A stretch of DNA of 64,000 bases from Odiellus spinosus (GCA_963920705.1 OY987227.1:12999602-13063601), one strand, 5' to 3'. Shown: positions 25,364 through 36,860, numbered from the stretch's first letter. Program-made: numbers and translations. Notes: generated by a model not told the origin, from the sequence alone.

Positions 25364-27333
25364 ATGGAGAATGAAACTGGGGATAAGAAATGTGAGTTTT
25401 GGTTTTGTTTTTGAATTTAAGTTACGTTTCTGTTGGAGGTATTTATCTTTGGTGGAGACTCGTGGGTGACCCACTACCCTCGAACTTTAGAATGAGCCCG
25501 AGATTTGATAAGTTATTAGAAGTAAATTTGAAAAATTGGAAGTTAAGTTCAAATAAGATCTTAATATATTTCAAAAGATTTTTATTTATCCTCTAAACAT
25601 AATTAAACACTTCGTCAAAAATAGCCACTATTATACAATTTTAATTTATTTAATACCTTACACTTTAATTTTAATTATCATTTTTGACGTTGATCGTAAT
25701 TTGACAATCGTGTATTTAATAATTCCAGTCTTGTGACTGGCCACGTCTTTAAAATTTGGCATTACTACTCTCTCTCTCTCCTATTTAATGACTCTTCCGT
25801 GTTTGTCATCGTGATACGAGTCGTTTGGCGTTCTGGTGATATAATTTTTCAAAATAACGGAGCTTTTATAGGGTATACGAATATACGATTACGTGTTTTT
25901 TTATGAGTGATATTACCCTTTGGGTTTATTTTTGATTCGGGTCGGGTTTTTAGTTTACCGCGTTAAAAATATACGCCTTGAGAAGTTAGCCCCCGTTACT
26001 CGCTCGATTCTCTTCCGGGTCCGTTATTAGAACTGGTTCCTTGTCATCCCCCAAACTTAAGACGACTTTTTTTCCGCCTTTCGTAACAAAATACGCTAAC
26101 ATTAATATAAATCTCGTTTTTGAAAAGAAATGTAAATTTAAGTAGGCTTAGCCATTATGACATAATATTTTTATTCGGAATTTGACGGGTTTTTCTTTTT
26201 TTTTGTATTTCCTTAACAGGTATTCACATCAGACAGTCGAAATCTGATTCGATACTTCAACTTTCGACTTCGCAATCGTTTTACAAGTTGGAAAACATCG
26301 AAAACTACAACCGAAACAACTTAAATCATCCCAGACATCATAGCGTTTTCGCCTTTGGCTGGTCCAACCATCCCAATTATCTAAATAGCTTCGGAGTAGG
26401 AGTAGAGGAGCTGGACTCAGATTCGCATCCCAACAGCATCGACGATCACAGTAGTTTGGGCACAGATACCACCATGTTAACTATCGAAGGACTCAGGAAT
26501 CACTACAACTCCTGTTTCACGTGAGTTATAACCTTCTATTTCTATTTCCCCATTAAATTAACAAGCTGCTCTGTTATAATGGGGAAAAAAATCTTTGGAT
26601 GGAACCTTGTTTACGTTTTACACACAAGGTGATAATAACGCGTGGGTTTTTACGGTGTTTTAGCCCTTGAAGTTAGAATACAAAATATTATTATTTAAAA
26701 CATATGTAGGCTTGCTTTATTATCCATCCACCTGAAACATCTTATTTGTCATTTTTAAATTTATTTTGGTGCTGATAGTATATTCTATTACCAAGGGCTA
26801 AGTTAGCCACGCGTTTTAATCGATTCGAATATTCCACCAAATGATTCTAAATTGAGTGTCACGTGATAATTCAAGGTCAAATATTAATTTTTACGGAATT
26901 TTGGCGGGAACGTGGTGGTAAAGCAATTACGTTTTTATGCTTTATACTTATTTCTTCCTATTTTATTTACAGATGTGGGGTTAGTTGGCAAGAAGACCAT
27001 GTATCCCTCGATTGCAGGGAATGCGGAGGATATTCCATGCAACGTCCTTGCCCTCAATGCGAGGGACAGTGCAAAACTGTATGGACGAGAGATTTAGCGG
27101 GAGTAAGTGTTAAAATTGCCACTCGAGTTTTCATTCCAGAGAATCCCAAATATAACAATAAATTTCTCTCCTATTAATAGTCTCATAAAGCGCACAGAGC
27201 ACAATGGCAAGGTGATTGCAAGCTCTACAACCAAAACGAACTATTACAAGGGCTTTTGCAGAACAAATTGAGTTCCGAAACAAGGGACAGTTTGCTATCG
27301 AAAGCGTTGGACCAATTGAGCACCCCATTATGA
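25364..27333 (+). CDS. Protein Pinocchio-like, cysteine-rich (proximal-start isoform)
   Basis: The exons are 25364-25391, 26220-26520, 26973-27102 and 27181-27333. All introns are GT-AG and the frame is continuous to a TGA at 27331. The product is 203 aa (204 from the distal exon at 4225). Residue numbers here follow the 204-aa form. The first half is Asn/His/Ser-rich with acidic patches. The second half has paired cysteines C109/C112, C125/C128 and C137/C140, then C144 and C167, with the signature [12 protein letters not shown] followed by RPCPQC and a W/R/D stretch. I recognise this cysteine module from insect Pinocchio (smi21F), a Drosophila gene found in smell-behaviour screens whose biochemical role is not established. 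The CxxC spacing suggests zinc binding, which is inference. There is no signal peptide or membrane segment. An AATAAA lies 269 bp after the stop. Confidence 0.85.
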
Positions 27334-28909
27334 GGATGCATTCCCAAATAGTCCCAAAATTCCCCCTCCCCCCACATCAGATGATCTCTGTATTTTTTAA
27401 ATACACGAAATAATAGAAGGAATGCTGCTGCAGTCAGGATCGAAAAACTAGTAGCTGGAAAGGAAGCAAATAATACGAAAAATTCAATTAAATGCGCTCG
27501 GAATTTATAGTTAAGGAGAAGACCGATAATTTTGTAACCCAGCTCTTTTGAGTTAAACTAAAATTAATTTAATCTTCTAATTGTTCTGGGTATCGGTGTA
27601 CAATAAAATTTTCCAATAATTTTAATATCACGCGCATTTATATTTGAATTTTTCTTTTGTTCTCTTTTTCGATTTTATTGGTTTTTCTTGCCTGTTCTTT
27701 TCCGTTAGTTTTTTTTTTTTTTTGACAAGGACGCTAAGACCGGGCGTTAAACGCTCTTAATGGTTTTAAACGTTAAAGAAAATAATATAAAATCTATCCA
27801 TAAACTGGAGTTAACTCTTTTTGGTTTTTTAAACTATATAATTTTTTTTTTTTGGGAGCAGCATCAAATTTAACCCAAAAAAAAAAAAAAAAAAAAAAAA
27901 CTTTTTATTTCTATTATTTGACTGCATCTAAGTATTTACTATTTTGGGTAGAAGTGAAGTTTTTGCTCGGAGTTTGACCTAAAATATAATTTGTTCCAAA
28001 CATTTTCGTGCCATCATTTAAGTATTTTTTAATAATAAACTGAAAACTACCAAAAAAAGTTTTTTTTGAAAAAATTGGAAATTAAGTAATCAACTCCAGC
28101 TTCGAAATTATTATTAAATTGAGAAAAAAATGAAAATCAAACCATATTTTTGTACAGTCCATCTTGAATTTTAAGTTATCGTATCATTTAACGTAAATAT
28201 CCATTAGAAAAAGGTTTTTTTTTTTTTTCGACTTTTGTCCCTCCATTAATGAAAAATTGGGAGAAAAAAAATCAAACGTGCCGAGCTTTAATTGACAGCT
28301 TAATTAAAATTAATTGAAACGTTAGTGAAATTAAATCTTTATGTAAAAAAAAATCAAATATAGATTTATAGAAACTCTCGTGGATTAAAAAAAAACAGAA
28401 ACATTTAATCGCGTATCCTAGAGCTTATCAAAGTTAAAAACTACTAAGAAAATGTTGACAAATTTTGACGTTTTATATTTTTTATAAAAACCCTGAAAAT
28501 TAAAAAAAAAATAATAATAATAATTAAGGAATTATTAAAATTGTTCACGGAAAAAAAAAAAAACAAAAAAAAACAATGTAGGTGTGAGTTTAACCATGAT
28601 TTTTTCCGAGATTAGCTTTTAATTTTAAAACAATTAATTATCCCCATCCTCCTTTCAAATGCTCACTCGGTATAAATTCAGATTTTACAAAATACTATAG
28701 CGTGCTTCCGAATAAGTTAAAACTTTTTTTGAAGAGTGAAAATTAAATACTAATTATAAAATAAAATCAATTTCCCAACACGCTTGGGGCCCAGCTGTTC
28801 ACGAGAACCTTTTTGAATAATTTGGGAAGTTTTAATTCAGTTTAATCGCGCCTTTTTTTTTTTTTTTTTCGACTAATTGTAAAAAGTAATAAAATACTAG
28901 AAGGCCGGT

Positions 28910-28940
<31 letters not shown>

Positions 28941-29816
28941 GTTAATTTAACTTTAAACTAATGAATTAATTCTTCAGCCAAATTTGTAAAAAGTATTTAT
29001 TTGTGTCGGAAGGAAGAAAAACAAATTACAAAGATTGTTTGTTTGTTTTTTTTTTTTTTAAATGTATAGGCTAAAATTTTTTTTTCATGTGAATAATTTT
29101 TTCTTTTCATTTAATAAAGTATTTTATCCTGGATGAGATTTTAATATTTTCTTATTAATTACAGGAAGGTTTGAATGCTTATTAGCATGATGGGTAAAGT
29201 AGAAGTACAACCGGAAGTTTATTAACAAAACCTTAGGAAGTTTCTTACGCTCGATTCTTTTCAATAGCTCAAAACAAAAAGATTAAGAAGATCACCAACG
29301 AGTTTGTGAACTAGGAAGTGTACAAGTAATCTTTTTAAACAACAACCTGCATTTTGTTTGTATGAATTTTTCGATATAAACATAATTGTAACATTTCAGC
29401 TCGGCTTGATGAAACTCTCTAGTTCGATACTTCCACCAGAATACTTCCGCTACAGCATCTTCCCAATTTTTTTGTTCAATATTAGCTCGGAGAACGTATT
29501 TTTTAAGATGTCCTTACACGCCTGAAAACGAGCGAGTTTTCTCTTTCTTCATGTAATAAGCTTTCCAACGAACTCATGTATCAATTCATTATCTTCAAAT
29601 GTAACACGCTAAAGTTCTATATCACTGTAGATTGGTAAATTGGAACACTCATGCCCTACCTACACAAGTCTGCTTGCCTTTTAGCCTACTACATTCTAGG
29701 AGAGCTAAATGGAGCCTTCCTGGATAATAAGTTCTCTCTTTCCCAAGTAAATCTTCGTAGATAATATTTTCTGAACTATGAAATAAAAAAACCTTCAAAT
29801 TTCATGCTTTTTAATA
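27334..29816. other. Pinocchio 3' UTR and intergenic A/T homopolymer tract region
   Basis: After the pinocchio stop the DNA becomes very rich in long A or T runs, from about 27710 to 29060 (for example A23-24 near 27878-27900 and T25 near 28916-28940). It lies between the convergent 3' ends of pinocchio (+) and ADHFE1 (-). No further gene was recognised. The runs are denser here than elsewhere in the window. Confidence 0.6.
27602..27607 (+). terminator. Poly(A) signal AATAAA of the pinocchio-like gene
   Basis: This canonical hexamer lies 269 bp downstream of the stop codon at 27331-27333, followed by T-rich DNA. It is the first AATAAA in the expected window after the stop and is likely the main 3' end signal. 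Confidence 0.55.
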
Positions 29817-29826
29817 TTTATTTATT
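29817..29826 (-). terminator. Overlapping poly(A) signals for ADHFE1
   Basis: Read on the minus strand, two overlapping AATAAA hexamers occur about 385-395 nt after the ADHFE1 stop codon (30211-30213). They lie beyond the tandem duplication at 29843-30230, so the duplicated segment would be inside the 3' UTR. Confidence 0.5.
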
Positions 29827-29842
29827 CATTTACTATTCTTGT

Positions 29843-30230
29843 ATAATTTTTCATATAAATCAACATAGGTATAATATAAAAATATATTTTCTTTTATCAT
29901 AAAAGTACAAACATTCAACAATTTTTAATTATGATTATATATCAAATTTGAAATTAATTTCAGTATGCTCCAAGTAACAAAAACAATTGTAAATTTGTAA
30001 TGAACAATCATTAATATATTGTCATTGAATAATTTTCTATAGAAATCAACATACGGTATAATATAAAAATATAATTTTTTTAGTGTAGAAGTACAAACAT
30101 ACAACAATTTTTAATTACGAGTATTAATCAAATTTGAAATTAATTTCAGTATGTTCCAACTTCCAAGTAACAAAAACAATTGTAAATTCAAAATTTGTAA
30201 TGAACAATCATTAATATATTGTCATTGAAT
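29843..30230. repeat. Tandem duplication covering the ADHFE1 tail and 3' UTR
   Basis: Copy 1 (29843-30030) and copy 2 (30031-30230) are closely similar over about 190 bp. Both contain ATATAAATCAACAT or ATAGAAATCAACAT near their start, GAAATTAATTTCAGTATG in the middle, and ATTAATATATTGTCATTGAAT at the end. In copy 2 that last block is the end of the ADHFE1 coding sequence (codons for SMTIY and stop). In copy 1 the same codons lie beyond the stop and are a non-functional relic in the 3' UTR. Confidence 0.85.
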
Positions 30231-32374
30231 TTTCAAAGATTTCGGCCAAAACATCTTCGGTATGAGCTCTAGGAGACAATTTTGTAACTCTTTCCTATAG
30301 AATAGAGAATAATTATTAATTATCATTTCAGATCACTGTGGGATAATTTATTACCTGAGGCAAGGTTTTTTTTACGAGTTGCGGAATATCAGAGCTTGAA
30401 AATCCAAGAGCGTTGAGTCCATTATCAATTTTCATATAGTTCATAAATTCTTTGACAGCGTCGGACAATATAGCGCCAGCGTCTTCTTTTCTAACATTTG
30501 TTACGTCTTTTCCCAGAGCTTCAGCCGCTTCGAGGTGACGCTCGGGACAAGCTGGAGCCGTGAATTTAAAGACAGCGGGTGCCGTTATTACCACGGATAA
30601 ACCGTGTGGCTTTAAAGAAAATTTTAAGAAATTATAAAAATGTTTAAATTGGCAAAATGAGTTTTTCATACAATTATGGGATGATCAGTTTTATAATCAG
30701 AAACATTATAATCTTTAACTTGGCCGGAAATTGGGTAAGACATTCCGTGACTAAAGAAAAATGATGTTAAACGTTATAAGTAGTTAAAGTACAATTACTT
30801 TTTTACGTTTTATATACCATAAATGGACTCCAGCATTGCCAAAACCTACACCAGCGAAGGTGGAAGCCAAATGCATCTGCGAAAGAGCTTCGATGTCATC
30901 TCGATTATCTACAGCTCTTAAAAAAAAAGGTGGAATTATTTCAATATTTTAAGATAATTTATCTGAACATCTGAACTCTTCTGGTACCGTTTAAAGTATT
31001 TGTTTAACATTCTCAAGGTATTTATGGCCCAAATATCGCTAACTGGATTGCTGCCTTGATACGCTGGACGTTCCATTGGGGTTTGAGGACAGGGTGAACG
31101 TAAATGGTAAGGAATAGCGGTGAAACTTTCTAGAGCGTGACTTGAATAAAGAAACTGGGTTGAAATATGTTAATTATCACGTAAATTATCATAATTCTAT
31201 ACCAAAGAACATCAAATCCACTAAAAGCAGCGACTCTATTTGGCAAATGTTTCAGGTGTAAAGGATCAACGATACCGAGAGTTGGACACAAAGCTCTATT
31301 TGCGATTCCTAAAATTAAATTTAACTTCATTAAGTAATTGAAGTTAATTAATGATCTCTTTTTTTCTCGTTAACCAGTTTTAGTCTCTAGGGCAATATAA
31401 TCAAATATGGCTATTCCCGTAGTTTCACTACCAGTACCAGCGGTAGTTGGAACTAAAATTGAATTAATTATAATTAATGAAAACATTAAATTATGTTAAA
31501 TTAGTGAAATTATTTACTGGCAATCATTGGCTTTAGTTTGCAAGTTACAGGTTTTCCTTTGCCAACTGGTGCATTGACATAATCCAAGAATTCAGCTTCA
31601 GGATCCGAAGAGTATAGATTAGCCGCTTTACAAGTGTCCATTACCGATCCACCTCCAATAGCGAGAAAGGCATCAAATTGACCTTTTTTAGCGAAATTTA
31701 TAGCATCTTGAAAACTATTCATTAAATTAAACACATTTTCAAGGTATTAAAAAATAAAAAAGTGATTATACGAATGAATTTTACCTTTTATCAGAAGGTT
31801 CAACTCTAACATCTTGGTATAATTCGTAATTGACTTGATTTTTATGTAACGAATCCAGTACAACTTTTAAAGGTGGTAGTTTTGCTAAGTTAGGATCGGT
31901 TAAAACACAAACTTTTTTGGCATTCCATTGTTTTAAATCCATTCCCACTTCTTGGGTAACACCCGGCCCGTATCTGATGTTTGAAGTTTTCATCTAAAAG
32001 ATAAATGCAAAATTAATGATAATAATTTAAAATACATTTTAATTTAAAGAATAAATTACTTCAAAAGCGTAATCAGTTGAAACTAAAGCTTCTCTTGCTT
32101 TTTTGCGAAAAAAATTAACTGAAAATATTTTATATCGACAATTAAATATTTTATTAAACACAAAATGTATTAATTACATTAAATTTTAAATATGCATACG
32201 TTGAGGTGTTGCAATTTGTTGGAAAGATGAATTACTGTGTGCTGGGCATCGACAGCTAATTAAAATCAAAATATAACAGTGAAATTTTTATAATTAAAGT
32301 TGAATGTTAAAATAGATTTACTTTGATATTGATATGGCACTAATCAATCTTGTTGCCACTTCTCGGGAAGACAT
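30211..32374 (-). CDS. ADHFE1: Hydroxyacid-oxoacid transhydrogenase, mitochondrial (iron-containing ADH family)
   Basis: The twelve coding exons, in transcript order, are 32374-32322, 32255-32200, 32118-32060, 31993-31785, 31714-31518, 31452-31375, 31308-31203, 31140-30988, 30916-30818, 30750-30672, 30609-30355 and 30294-30211. All are GT-AG and give 475 aa, close to the usual family length of about 465. The family oxidises 4-hydroxybutyrate to succinic semialdehyde while reducing 2-oxoglutarate to 2-hydroxyglutarate in mitochondria. Visible features are a basic, Ser/Arg-rich N-terminus suited to mitochondrial import, the nucleotide-binding [14 protein letters not shown] (GGGS at 146-149), PTTAGTGSE, and metal ligands inferred from the family as D250, H254 (FDVLCHALE), H338 (CHGMSYP) and H365 (PHGLS). 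The protein ends NSMTIY. The donor after exon 6 (GTTAAC) is weak. The gene is divergent from the Rab gene. All key residues are intact, so it is probably active. Confidence 0.95.
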
Positions 32375-33115
32375 TTTTTACTACAAATTTGTGATAATAG
32401 AATGGAAAAAAATGGCGTGAACCTTAACGAGTCAAATTACAATTCACAAATGATAGGTATCATCATAATCATATGGTGTGAGGGTGACCTTTAAAAATTG
32501 TCAGGGGCGGTATGCATTTGTCTTCAGCTAAGGTGTTGACATAGAACATGCCAATTGCCAAATGCACCTTTATAAATGACCCCAATTTTAAAGCAACTTA
32601 TAGGCGCCATCTAGCTAGTACACTAGGCAACTAATTGGGTAAAGGTAAAGGATCCTACGGCCAGTCACTGTCACTCGACACTCGTTTGAGTCACTTCTCA
32701 CTCGTAGATTTCGAATTTTTTTCCCGCGAATTATATTTATGGTCTCTATTGTTTTGAAATAGTTTATCAGTGATAAGTGTCGCAACTATTTAAATTTATA
32801 TTTAATGATTGTTATCAGTCTATTCTAATCGCTTTTTTACATCGTAGTTCTTTAGAAGTAGAACTTTTTTTAAAAAGTTTAGGTAGGCCTTTGTCATTGG
32901 TACCGAAAGTAGTGAAGAGGCAAGAGCTAGTGAGCTACAGACCGAAACTGAAAGAAGAGGCAAAATTTAACACGCCGTTATTTTGCTCTAAATCATCTGT
33001 CAAAAGTTCATTGCCTCTCTAAAAATAGAATATTGTAATGATGAGATAATCCCCCCTATCATATCTCGATTAGTTATAAACACAGTTAAGTCACAAAGGT
33101 TATCTTCAGTAGGTT
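32375..33115. promoter_or_regulatory. Shared divergent promoter region, ADHFE1 / Rab20-like
   Basis: These 741 bp separate the start codons of two genes transcribed away from each other. The DNA near 32655-32740 is less AT-rich and contains repeated CACTCG words (ACTGTCACTCGACACTCG, then CTCACTCG). No clear TATA box is seen in the expected positions. A polypyrimidine-AG string just before the Rab start (near 33109) could be a 5' UTR splice acceptor or an initiator (TCAGT at 33106-33110). A bidirectional promoter is likely from the layout alone. Confidence 0.45.
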
Positions 33116-34197
33116 ATGGCTTCGAAGCTGCATGTTGACTATGATTTTGACTCTTATTCGCCTAATTCCCAGAAGAAGAAGGAAAAGAAAAATTCTGCTA
33201 AAATGAAGAAAGCGTAAGTTTTAAAAAAATGTAGTTAATATCCATGGATTGATGTTGGTTTAATTCTGATAAATGTCTCAGTGATTTAAAAGTTGTTCTT
33301 CTTGGGGATATGCAAGTAGGGAAAACTTCACTACTTTTGAGATACGTTGAGGGACGATTTCAAGAAACTGTCGCTGTATGTATATGTATTACCGTGTCAG
33401 AATGGTGTTTGGTTTTTATTAATCCATTTACTAATTAAAAATAGACAATCGGAGCTTCTTTTCTGATGAAACAGTGGGGCAATTATAGCGTCGCTCTATG
33501 GGTAAACGCTGTCTTGAGTTTTCACTAAGTTTTTGACTTAAAACTTTAGTTTTTACGAATTAGGATACGGCAGGAGAGGAAAAATATCAAGGCCTGAACC
33601 TGTTTTATGTTCGAAATTCTTCCGGAGCCATTCTTATGTTCGATTTGACGCAGCATGAAACATTCAAAACGCTTAAGTTAGCATCAATGTACATGAAAGA
33701 TAAAAATTTGTACTTGTATAACTATAATTGTATTTTAAAACCTTATAGGTTGAGGTATCTACCGCTACTTAATAGCCTCGAAGGATTTGTATTGAAAGTC
33801 GTTGTGGGATCAAAATATGATTTATTATCCACTAAAGATCGAGAAGTAATTATTGACTTAATTTAAAAATATATTTTTAACTTAGAGCTATAATTTCTGT
33901 AAGGTTAATTTGGATGAAGCCAAAGAATTTGCCAGAAGCATAAATGAGACATATTGCCAAACAAACGAAGTTCCTTATTTTGAAACGTCCAGTCTGACAG
34001 GGTATAACGTAGCTCAAGTCTTTGAGTTTATCTTTGAACATTTCTTCGCAAATGGGGGCAGCAAACCTCGATCAAATTCCACTAATACAATGTCAGGGTA
34101 TACCAATATTGGTAATGATAGCGTAACTCTAGCTCGATCTATTATTGATATCCCTTCTCAACAACGCGGGAAAAGCTGGAGATGTTGCTCTACGTGA
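33116..34197 (+). CDS. Rab20: Rab20-like small GTPase
   Basis: The exons are 33116-33213, 33282-33375, 33445-33501, 33564-33676, 33749-33845 and 33904-34197. All are GT-AG with short introns, giving 250 aa. A Lys-rich N-terminal extension (residues 1-32) precedes the G domain. The P-loop is GDMQVGKT (41-48), switch I is near T65, and DTAGEE at 84-89 follows the LW just before it. ETSS (180-183) is the G5 box, and CCST at the C-terminus is a prenylation site. The LLGDMxVGKTSLLxRY and LKQW-like (MKQW) strings point to Rab20, a Rab of phagosome and endosome traffic in vertebrates. Two departures from the Rab consensus stand out: the catalytic Gln of DTAGQE is Glu88, and NKxD is SKYD (142-145). 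An earlier GTATAAC donor would leave a 33-nt intron, and the 72-nt intron chosen here restores the family length. Confidence 0.88.
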
Positions 34198-34894
34198 CGT
34201 TTTCAATTAGCATCCACTGGCTTTTCCGCATTTTGTCCCTAATTTTGGTTTACAAAAAGAAATATACTATTTTTTTAGTGTTTTTATTGTCTTACAGATT
34301 TACAGTTTATAATGTTTGAAAAAAAACTCATTGTATGTTCAACTTGCGTTAATATCTCAAAGTATAAAGAGTGCCATGATATTTTAAATAATAATTAAAA
34401 AAGTTTGATAGTTTTTTAAAGTTGATAATTAATATTGGATATATATAATATAGCCTAGCTTTGACTGTACAATTTCTTATGGTCAATGTCGTCTGCTAAG
34501 CAAGGAAATAATATGACTTTAAAAGAACTTTAAAATGGTAAATAGTCCCTTCCAGAGTAGCTATATATCGAGTAGCAAAACAAACATGCCCACTGACGTC
34601 ATGGACACTACAAGGCAAATCCCTAGTAATTTCATTCTATAAAAGAAAATTGTTAGCTAAAAATTGCTACATTCAGCTATGATTGGACAAAATCCTGGAG
34701 TTAAGCTTTGAAACCTGATCACAAAAATTTTGAATCCATCTGGAAGTTGAAATACAAGGAACCCCTGTTATTTTCCTACTCGAATTAATACAGCCAAAGG
34801 CAGGGTGCGTACCACCCATTCCTGAACATCAGAAAGATTAATGGTACAGATTCATATACATAGTTTTCACTAAAGGAGGTAAACGCAGTTCCCC

Positions 34895-35013
34895 CAGTGC
34901 TACCAGCCATTTGTGAGTGCAAACTGAAGCAGAGACTCCAGAGAGAAAGGTTAGCAGTTCAGTTTGGGACCTGAATTTTTTTGAACTGCACTCACAAGCG
35001 CCTGGCAACCCTG
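34895..35013. mobile_element. Short hAT-like MITE (CAG...CTG ends)
   Basis: The left end CAGTGCTACCAGCC is paired with the right end GCCTGGCAACCCTG. Inside these, TTGTGAGTGCA is the exact inverse of TGCACTCACAA. CAGGGTTGCCAG-type ends are common in hAT elements. The element is 119 bp and non-coding. No matching 8-bp flanks were visible, so the insertion is old or the borders are slightly off. Confidence 0.65.
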
Positions 35014-35530
35014 CAATGAAAGTAAAGCTGGGAAAGAGGGATAGATTTTTATTTTTCCCCTTTATCGAAAACTATGTATTCATTTAATGTATATTAAATC
35101 ATATTCTCATTTTTTAAAGTATTTAGCTTTTATGATAATAGAAATGAATCATCAAACAAATCTCCGAAAAGGATTTTTCGGGGCACACGCTCGGCCCATT
35201 CTACACCCCTATTTTAGAGCGACATTTTCCCGCCAGATGGCTAACGAAGCTCCATCACCTAATGTTAGGCCTATTTTATTTCTTTCTGTACCGTGTTTCG
35301 AGACGGAAGCGCCTCGTGTTTTATCCAGTTCAATCTTCTTAGAAAATAAACTGTTCAATGTCGCGATTTAATAATATGAAGATTCTACGTTTTCTTAACG
35401 TAAGTACTTTGTCTAAAAATTGCTTAATTTATGCCTAGAATTACGTCTTAGAGGTATTTTTAAAAATAGAATCTTTGAAGCTTCTTGATGGGCCTAATGG
35501 CTTCCCAATATTTTTTCGTAATGGGCAATG

Positions 35531-35827
35531 GGTTATAACAAGGAGGATTAGACAAGGAGAGGAAATGTGGGGCTGCGTTGAGTTAGAGAGAGAAGAGCCA
35601 ACCTCCCACTCGGGTGGAAAGGGGGGATAGGAAATTCTCGAGGTAAACTGTTGTCACGTGGTCGCTAGCTAGAGCGTCTCATAAAGGATTCGTTTTACCC
35701 ACGCGACAACATTTTACCACGAAACGTCTCTACCCCCGTTCTCCCAGAGTGGGAGTTTAAGCCGACGCAGTAGGAACCGCGCCGTCCCCACATTTCTTCT
35801 CCTTGTCTAATCCTCCTTGGTTATAAT
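35531..35827. mobile_element. MITE with long inverted ends and 8-9 bp target duplication
   Basis: The element at 35540-35818 begins AAGGAGGATTAGACAAGGAG and ends with the exact inverse, CTCCTTGTCTAATCCTCCTT. The inverted match continues through AAATGTGGGG / CCCCACATTT. It is flanked by GGTTATAAC (35531-35539) and GGTTATAAT (35819-35827), a target duplication matching at 8 of 9 bases. That size fits hAT (8) or Mutator-like (9) elements. The inside is GC-rich and non-coding. The well-kept ends suggest a fairly recent insertion. Confidence 0.88.
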
Positions 35828-36860
35828 TATGGTTAGGCCTAGACATCACTTGATATAGAGAATGATGTTTAAATAACAACCATTGTTTTGTTAATTTCAT
35901 TATTATAAATTAACTCGCGATATAATTATTTTAATAAATCGTATACAAGCATCGGTGGGGCTAATAAACACAAAATAAGGTGTACAAACTAACGAAATCA
36001 CATGAACCTCATTGAAATCACGGGCGAAGAAATTTTAGGCCTAAATAATATATCGTTTCTGGAATCGGTGTGAAATCATGAGAACCGACATTCCTTCCTT
36101 TGTATACTTGTCAGAATGTCAGTTGATTCACAAAGTATCTTACCATTTTTCCGAGAATTGAAGAAGGGGCATTCTTTGAGAAAAGACGATGTTAAAAAAA
36201 ATTCTATGGTTATTAATTCAGTTTCAGCTCAGTTTTCAGAATGGTCGAAGATGAGGCGTAGTGTTACACAAAATGGCTAAACCCTTTCCTTTCTGCATGA
36301 AATGCAATGCATTCTTTTTCAACTCCCAAACATGTCGGAACAGTAATGTGACATGCCATTCACTGCCTTTGGTAAAGATTTACTGAGATTGGCGTTCATT
36401 CGGGAAATGAAAAAGGGAATACCTAGGGAAATACCGATAGTTGGATAGTAGTACGCAATTCTACAGGTGCACTACTTCTGTTCTTGCAAAACTACTTTTT
36501 CCTTCAAATGGGGCGGATTTCACCCTTGTTTAACATTGTCTATCCTTCTCAGCAAAACTCTGCATGTAAACTCGAGCCGTGTAAAACGCTGCACTGTTAT
36601 TTTGACCAGTGACTTTAACCAGCTCAGCTTTAGAAATTTTAGTTTCGCTCTAAAGTATCGTATACATGGTAATCGGTCATATGTTTATTTGTCACTTAGT
36701 AGCGTGTAAGTTTTGAGGGGTGAGTACTTTTCGTTTAATGTAACTACGTGTACCATGGACGAGACATGAATAACTTCAACATTAATGTCGCGCTTTTGTA
36801 AAATCCGTGGTAGAAGTTGTCTATATGGAGAATGCAAACGGCCATGGAAGGAAGAACACC

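Noticed and set aside
33713-33748. A 33-nt intron in the Rab gene
   Set aside because: It is too short for normal splicing. The 72-nt intron from 33677 gives the exact spacing seen in Rab20 relatives.
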